Assembly (NCBI GenBank): GCA_964446385.1
Contig: CAYUOH010000002.1
Coordinates: forward strand, 1 to 64,000
DNA: 64,000 nucleotides
Source: CAYSRC01 sp964446385
Lineage (GTDB): Bacteria; Bacillota; Clostridia; Oscillospirales; Ruminococcaceae
Direction: 5' to 3'
Below are positions 59,801 to 64,000 of this stretch, one piece after another. The notes under the pieces were generated by a model, which saw only the letters and a program-made list of their open reading frames with translations, did not search any database and had not been told where the DNA came from. Each line of letters starts with the position of its first letter. Positions within the stretch are counted from its first letter, which is position 1. The translations under genes and the position numbers were made by a program.

Positions 59801-60697
59801 TTACTCGGCCTTCAAATATTTATTATAGGTCGGATCCTCAGCCGCCAGTTCCTCAAGAGTGTCAAACTCAAGGATATCGCTGTTCTCACAGCAGCGCAGG
59901 GATATACGGTAATTATCCTTACAGCAGCGCAGCGGGACCTCGTCCCAGAACAGGGAGTCGCCCTCCGGCGTTTGTGATATGCGAAGGATATCCTCCGACA
60001 GCCGCTTACCGTCCTCCGCGTCCCAGTAGGAAAGGCTGAACATTCTGTATCCGCCGGAACCTCCGAAGGAAAGCCCGTTTATGGTCACACCGTCCCGGGC
60101 AGTATTGAGAAGCCATTCATCCGTCTGCCCGCTCCGAACGGCTAGATAGTTGGTGCGGTACTCATATCTCCGCACGATGCACGGGTTTTTGATGTAAAGG
60201 TCGGCATCAAACACATAGGCGTTTTGCAGCCAGTCTTTAGCGCACAGTGCGGAATACAGATTGTTTGCGCTGTCGTATCTGGGGTTATCGGTCATTTGTA
60301 TTCCCGGATATTTCTCCGTAAGCTCGTCTAATACATTCCCCAGATGACCGCGGATAATATGTATCTCGCCGATGCCTGCGGCTGTCAGTGCGTCAAGTAT
60401 GGTGTCGATGATGCGCACGCCGTTGATTTTTATCATGGGTTTAGGAGTGCTTTCGGTTATAGGCAACAGCCGTGAGCCGTAACCGGCAGCCAGAATGACT
60501 GCCCGTCGTACCATGTATGGCTCCAGAGCGGAAAGTCCGGCGCGGGTTATGAGCCGTTTTCCTGCATAAAAGCGCACATAGCCCGCATCATTCAGTGCAG
60601 TGAGCTCCTCAATGGGGAACATAGCCACGTGTCGGGCGGAAAGTCCGTCATGTGCCCGTTCAAGCTTGGTGAGTATTTTAAAGGCGGTTTGTGTCAT
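59801..60697 (-). CDS. LicC-like CTP:phosphocholine-type nucleotidyltransferase with winged-helix start
   Basis: 298 aa. Residues 1-65 form a winged-helix-like region (FKILTKLERAHDGLSARHVA). A nucleotidyltransferase domain follows with the nucleotide loop VILAAGYGSRLLPIT and PKPMIKINGVRIID, and acidic metal residues in VFDADLYIKNP, as in LicC. It would activate a polar head group (choline or a similar alcohol) as a CDP derivative for surface polymers. No licA kinase or licD transferase is visible. The start at 60697 has AAAGGAG 6 bases upstream. It overlaps the sulfatase gene by 20 bases. Confidence 0.83.
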   Translation of the reverse strand: MTQTAFKILTKLERAHDGLSARHVAMFPIEELTALNDAGYVRFYAGKRLITRAGLSALEPYMVRRAVILAAGYGSRLLPITESTPKPMIKINGVRIIDTILDALTAAGIGEIHIIRGHLGNVLDELTEKYPGIQMTDNPRYDSANNLYSALCAKDWLQNAYVFDADLYIKNPCIVRRYEYRTNYLAVRSGQTDEWLLNTARDGVTINGLSFGGSGGYRMFSLSYWDAEDGKRLSEDILRISQTPEGDSLFWDEVPLRCCKDNYRISLRCCENSDILEFDTLEELAAEDPTYNKYLKAE

Positions 60698-62549
60698 CAG
60701 CACTCCTTTCGTGTCGGCTTGCTGCAAGATCGGCTCCGGCGGCGCGCCTCAGCCTGTCTCCGTATGGGTCCGGGTCGTTGAAAGCGTTTGGCGCAGCGGT
60801 GAAATTCCGGTATAGGGATTCAAATCGCTCCTTCAAAATAGCCAGTTCCCGTGCGATCAGCGAGGAGTCCGTCGTGTCTGCTATGTTGTGAAGTTCAAGA
60901 GGATCTTTTTCCAGATCATACACTTCGGTAACAACGCCGTTTTCAAACGGTCCCGTTACGTGCGCCTCATACAAAACATAGTAATTGTCAGTGTGTATGC
61001 CCATACGCACGGGACGTCTGTTCATATCAGGGCAGCCCGAACCCATGTATTCGTGCAGTGCATAATCACGCCCGGCGAAGGAAAGAAGTGAGCGCCCACT
61101 CATCCATTCCGGAATTGGTAGACCGCAGTCATCCAGAAGCGTGGGAGAAATGTCCTTTGACATGTAGTATCCGTGTCTGTAATCCTCTGAACCACCCTTG
61201 TGCCATAGCATAAACGGCGGATTCATAAGCTCACGGTGGAAATGTTGCCAGTAGTCGTCGCGTAGGGGATCGTAGTAAAAGCTGAAGCCATGGTCACCCA
61301 TGAATATAACATCGGTATCTTCGAATATGCCCCGGGCGTCCAGTTCATTAAAAAGCCAGCGCAGGCAATTATCCACGTATAATAAGGATAGGTCGCTCGT
61401 CAATGCGCCGCGATAGGCTTTCGGAAGCTCGTCCAGATACTTTCTTATCGCCGCCATTTCACCGTCAATAACGGAGAGATCTGAGGAATCCCAGGAGAAA
61501 AATGTCTCAGGCGTGTGAGCGTCATCCAGATGCAGATAGCTCATTAGGGGGCGACTGGGGTCGGCGCGGCTGTCCAACCATTCCAGATAATGTTCAAAAT
61601 AGCCGCGGCATGATACGGATGCACGAAAAGTTGTGTAATTCTCGCCTATGCGGGCCATAAGATCGGCGTCGCAAATAGCTTCACCATACATCTTTCTGAG
61701 CGCCTTGGCCTCCTCACTCTTGCCCGACATAAGCGCTCTCACTATACGCTTCAGGGGATATGGCAGGTTTTTTATATTTCGTTTAAAATTGCTCCGCCAC
61801 ATCCGACGAAACAGGGGAGTGTATCTTTGCCGCACTTCGGCCTGAATATTTGCAGGCACGCGGGCGTCACAGGTGCGTTTGGGGAAGGAAAGCAGTGTAT
61901 GCTCTTCCTTCTGAGTGAATAGTTCTTTGAGATAGCTCATGGGATCGGCGGTGAAGGAGCTATACTCCTGCTTAATTGTGTCAAGTTCCTCCGCGGCGCC
62001 TGTCAGAGTGGAATTTTTACGAAGTATCACGGCCATGGGGTTGTCACTCAGCACCAGCTCCAGCTGGCCTATCCAAGCCTCAAGATTCTCATCCAGCATA
62101 TCCTTGAGCATGCTCAGTTCAGTGTCGGTAAGTTCACCTTTGAGGAACAGCGGCGAATAATATGATAAACGGTAATTCCAGAATTCGCGGAATACATAGT
62201 AGCTTTGGTGATACATTGGCTCAGCCCCAACGAACATGGCACTGGGGTACACCTGAGGGGCAAAGTGATTAACAAAGGTTTCATACCCGGCAGACTTAAA
62301 TACCTCCAGTACGTTGCGCTTGTATTTGTTTCGCTTCATATAGCCGCCGCCGTCCAGAAGGTCGTTGCCACATAATATTGAGGTCAGCGCGGCTTCGGTG
62401 TAGGGACCCTGTGAAAACATCCTGTCAGACCACAGCGCGTTATTTCGAAGCTCATGGAGAAACGACGTTGTGCAGTTTCTGCGCTCCGTACCCTCAAGTT
62501 GGCCTTGGGTAACGGAATCAAGTATGATGAAAATAAGGTTTTTTGCCAT
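60678..62549 (-). CDS. Alkaline phosphatase/sulfatase-superfamily enzyme
   Basis: 623 aa, without signal peptide or membrane helices, so probably cytoplasmic. Metal and nucleophile positions can be seen: Asp in FIILDSVTQ (residue 11), a Thr/Ser candidate in QGPYTEAALTS, MGDHGFSFY (Asp-His) near residue 425, and a second His in FHRELMNPPFML. The pattern resembles phosphoglycerol or phosphoethanolamine transferases/sulfatases but no sulfatase C-x-P-S-R motif is present. It overlaps a LicC-like gene, suggesting a joint role in making or removing a phosphorylated head group. Promoter at 62615-62643. Confidence 0.82.
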   Translation of the reverse strand: MAKNLIFIILDSVTQGQLEGTERRNCTTSFLHELRNNALWSDRMFSQGPYTEAALTSILCGNDLLDGGGYMKRNKYKRNVLEVFKSAGYETFVNHFAPQVYPSAMFVGAEPMYHQSYYVFREFWNYRLSYYSPLFLKGELTDTELSMLKDMLDENLEAWIGQLELVLSDNPMAVILRKNSTLTGAAEELDTIKQEYSSFTADPMSYLKELFTQKEEHTLLSFPKRTCDARVPANIQAEVRQRYTPLFRRMWRSNFKRNIKNLPYPLKRIVRALMSGKSEEAKALRKMYGEAICDADLMARIGENYTTFRASVSCRGYFEHYLEWLDSRADPSRPLMSYLHLDDAHTPETFFSWDSSDLSVIDGEMAAIRKYLDELPKAYRGALTSDLSLLYVDNCLRWLFNELDARGIFEDTDVIFMGDHGFSFYYDPLRDDYWQHFHRELMNPPFMLWHKGGSEDYRHGYYMSKDISPTLLDDCGLPIPEWMSGRSLLSFAGRDYALHEYMGSGCPDMNRRPVRMGIHTDNYYVLYEAHVTGPFENGVVTEVYDLEKDPLELHNIADTTDSSLIARELAILKERFESLYRNFTAAPNAFNDPDPYGDRLRRAAGADLAASRHERSADDTNRL

Positions 62550-62614
62550 TCGATTACCCCTTGTAGAATGATCATCGGTTGAAACATGTAATTCACATTA
62601 TATATAATACTATA

Positions 62615-62643
62615 AGTATAGTAGATTTATCCTGCACATACAA
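62615..62643 (-). promoter_or_regulatory. Promoter of the sulfatase/LicC operon (shared module)
   Basis: Minus strand: TTGTAT (62643-62638), 17-bp spacer, TATACT (62620-62615), about 66 bases before the ATG at 62549. The spacer and flanks resemble those of the promoter at 51974-52002. Confidence 0.72.
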
Positions 62644-62815
62644 CAAAGTTGTGATATTAGTTCTAATACCAAGGGTTTTTCCGGTTTTCTGGCTTCACTT
62701 TTCACAGGACTTAACCGGCTGCCTTCATTAAATGATGCTGATTTACATTTACTGTCTATGATATACTTTAACACCGTGCTAAAATTAAAATAAATAATGA
62801 AAAAGGAGGCATGCT

Positions 62816-63517
62816 TTGAAGGTTACCTATATTCACCACAGCGGATTTTTTGTTCAACAGGAGCGCGCCTGTTTTCTGTTTGATTACTTCAAGGGGCCTT
62901 TGCCGGAGCCGTCGGAACTTCCGCTGTTTATCTTTGTCAGTCACGGGCACAGGGATCATTTTAATACGGCCGTGCTGGATTATGGAAAGCGGTGGAAAAA
63001 CGTTCACTGGATCCTTTCAGACGATATTGACCCCGAATGTGTTCCCGCAAAACTGATGCCCTATGTCACCGTTGCCTCTGCTGACAACAACTATGCGATC
63101 TCTCTCGGCGGCACTGATATTTCTTTTTCTACACTTCGTGCAACGGATATCGGCAACGCTTACCTGATCCGCTCCGGGGGCAAAACTCTGTACCACGCGG
63201 GAGACCTTCACCTTTGGCTCTGGCGTGAAGACCCGCAGGAAGACAGAGATATGCAGACTGCCTTTGAAATAGAAATGGAAAAACTGCGCGGGCTTACCAT
63301 CGATGCCGCTTTCCTTCCTCTCGATCCCAGACAGGGACGCGATGCTTATCTCGGATTGGATAACACAGCGCGTCTTGCGGATATCAAACGGATTTATCCA
63401 ATGCACTGCTGGCAAAAATTCAATATCATCAAAAAGCTTCTGGCAGATCCCTGTTCAGAACCCTATCGCGACAGGATATGCCCCATTGAAAAGGATGGTT
63501 ATACAGATGAAATTTAA
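62816..63517 (+). CDS. MBL-fold metallo-hydrolase
   Basis: 233 aa. The metal motif SHGHRDHFN is the HxHxDH signature, and further metal ligands are H in LYHAGDLH and at the C-terminal YPMHCWQK. It resembles UlaG-like hydrolases of sugar or nucleotide substrates; the substrate is unknown. The start is TTG at 62816 with AAGGAGG 6 bases upstream; the ATG at 62811 is in another frame and stops at once. It overlaps the next gene by 11 bases. Confidence 0.9.
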   Translation: MKVTYIHHSGFFVQQERACFLFDYFKGPLPEPSELPLFIFVSHGHRDHFNTAVLDYGKRWKNVHWILSDDIDPECVPAKLMPYVTVASADNNYAISLGGTDISFSTLRATDIGNAYLIRSGGKTLYHAGDLHLWLWREDPQEDRDMQTAFEIEMEKLRGLTIDAAFLPLDPRQGRDAYLGLDNTARLADIKRIYPMHCWQKFNIIKKLLADPCSEPYRDRICPIEKDGYTDEI

Positions 63518-63878
63518 AATGGTACACGAAAATTATAACGTAAAAGATCTGGATGCTTCTCTTGCTTTCTACAGGGAAGCACTGGGCCTTACCGAAGTAC
63601 GCCGCAGAAATGCTCCGGATGGGTCCTTCATCATTGTCTACGTTGCCAACGCTGAAAGCGAATTTGAGCTTGAGCTTACCTGGATGCGCGATATGGATCG
63701 ACCCTATGATCTCGGCGACTGCGAGTTTCATCTTGCCTTCAGGGTGGATGATTCTGATGCTGCCTATGCCAAACATAAGGAAATGGGCTGTATCTGTTAT
63801 GAGAATCCCTCCATGGGTATATATTTCATAGAGGATCCTGACGGATACTGGCTGGAAATCATTCCTGCCCGTAGGTAA
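63507..63878 (+). CDS. VOC-family (glyoxalase I-like) protein
   Basis: 123 aa. Two beta-alpha-beta-beta-beta units: MVHENYNVKDLDASLAFYREALGL with FELELTWM, and FHLAFRVDDSDAAYAKHKEMG with YFIEDPDGYWLEIIP. Metal ligands could be His7, Glu in ELELT, His in FHLAF, and Glu in LEIIP, the glyoxalase I set. It may detoxify methylglyoxal with a thiol co-substrate. The ATG at 63507 lies inside the end of the MBL gene and follows AAGGATGG, so the pair is coupled; an MBL partner would fit glyoxalase I and II roles, but the MBL sequence is more UlaG-like. Confidence 0.88.
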   Translation: MKFKMVHENYNVKDLDASLAFYREALGLTEVRRRNAPDGSFIIVYVANAESEFELELTWMRDMDRPYDLGDCEFHLAFRVDDSDAAYAKHKEMGCICYENPSMGIYFIEDPDGYWLEIIPARR

Positions 63879-64000
63879 AAGGCCCAACTCTTTTGTGTAT
63901 TTAAAATTATCCCCCTGAACTGAGAGTCCCGGTAAAAATCAATAACGCTGAAAAAGCCTGTAATAAAAGGATTTTAATACCCTAAAGGGGTAAATTCCTT

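Overview
The window looks like a piece of a draft or metagenome-derived chromosome from an anaerobic, Gram-positive-type Clostridia (Bacillota). The evidence is rubrerythrin-type oxygen defence, a cysK-iscS-iscU-Rrf2 operon, a SigI/RsgI pair, ECF sigma factors paired with zinc-finger anti-sigma factors, PadR/DUF2812 and MarR/MFS pairs, PlsY, moderate G+C, strong Shine-Dalgarno sites and frequent TTG/GTG starts. A run of 100 N sits in a tandem repeat. I saw no rRNA, tRNA, CRISPR array or intact insertion sequence.

Layout. 1-5.4 kb: iron-sulfur and redox functions (ferredoxin/rubrerythrin reading frame, small ferritin-like protein, Isc-cysteine operon on the minus strand with a clear promoter and paired operators, flavodoxin-type reductase). 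5.7-9.1 kb: a repeat-rich surface protein broken by the assembly gap. 9.3-17 kb: an ECF sigma/anti-sigma pair, a lipoprotein subtilase and several small single-gene units. 17.3-20.7 kb: two c-di-GMP-type signalling proteins (PAS-GGDEF-HD-GYP and a double-HD protein). 20.9-30 kb: regulator-led pairs (MarR-MFS, PadR-DUF2812), an XRE membrane protein, and a second ECF operon ending in a DUF4097 protein. 30-32.3 kb: an S24 repressor divergent from a Y-family polymerase and an 82-aa partner. 33.6-36.7 kb: an ABC-2 exporter operon. 36.8-41.3 kb: a potassium-uptake operon (membrane-anchored RCK-like protein, TrkH/KtrB, TrkA/KtrA) joined to a KdpDE-like two-component system. 41.4-47.1 kb: single genes mixed with decayed fragments. 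47.1-48.7 kb: sigI-rsgI. 48.9-57.7 kb: mostly metabolic single genes, a tandem plsY duplication and a DUF4180 gene with one nonsense codon. 57.8-59.7 kb: a yxlEFG-like ABC operon. 59.8-62.5 kb: a sulfatase-superfamily enzyme coupled to a LicC-like cytidylyltransferase. 62.8-63.9 kb: an MBL-fold and a VOC protein.

How the genes work together. Much of the window is envelope sensing. Three sigma/anti-sigma pairs (two ECF, one SigI/RsgI) each have promoter-like sequences consistent with self-control. The two ECF promoters share a near-identical core, TGTAAC followed 16 bp later by a -10 element. The leader of sigI carries a motif that also occurs inside sigI upstream of rsgI. Several dispersed intergenic repeats link distant genes: a terminator/-10 module at 25.7 and 42.9 kb, and a promoter with conserved spacer at 52.0 and 62.6 kb. 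The 41.9-47.1 kb stretch holds at least three gene relics, including two copies of the same nucleotidyltransferase tail.

All functional calls come from reading motifs by eye; no database search was run.
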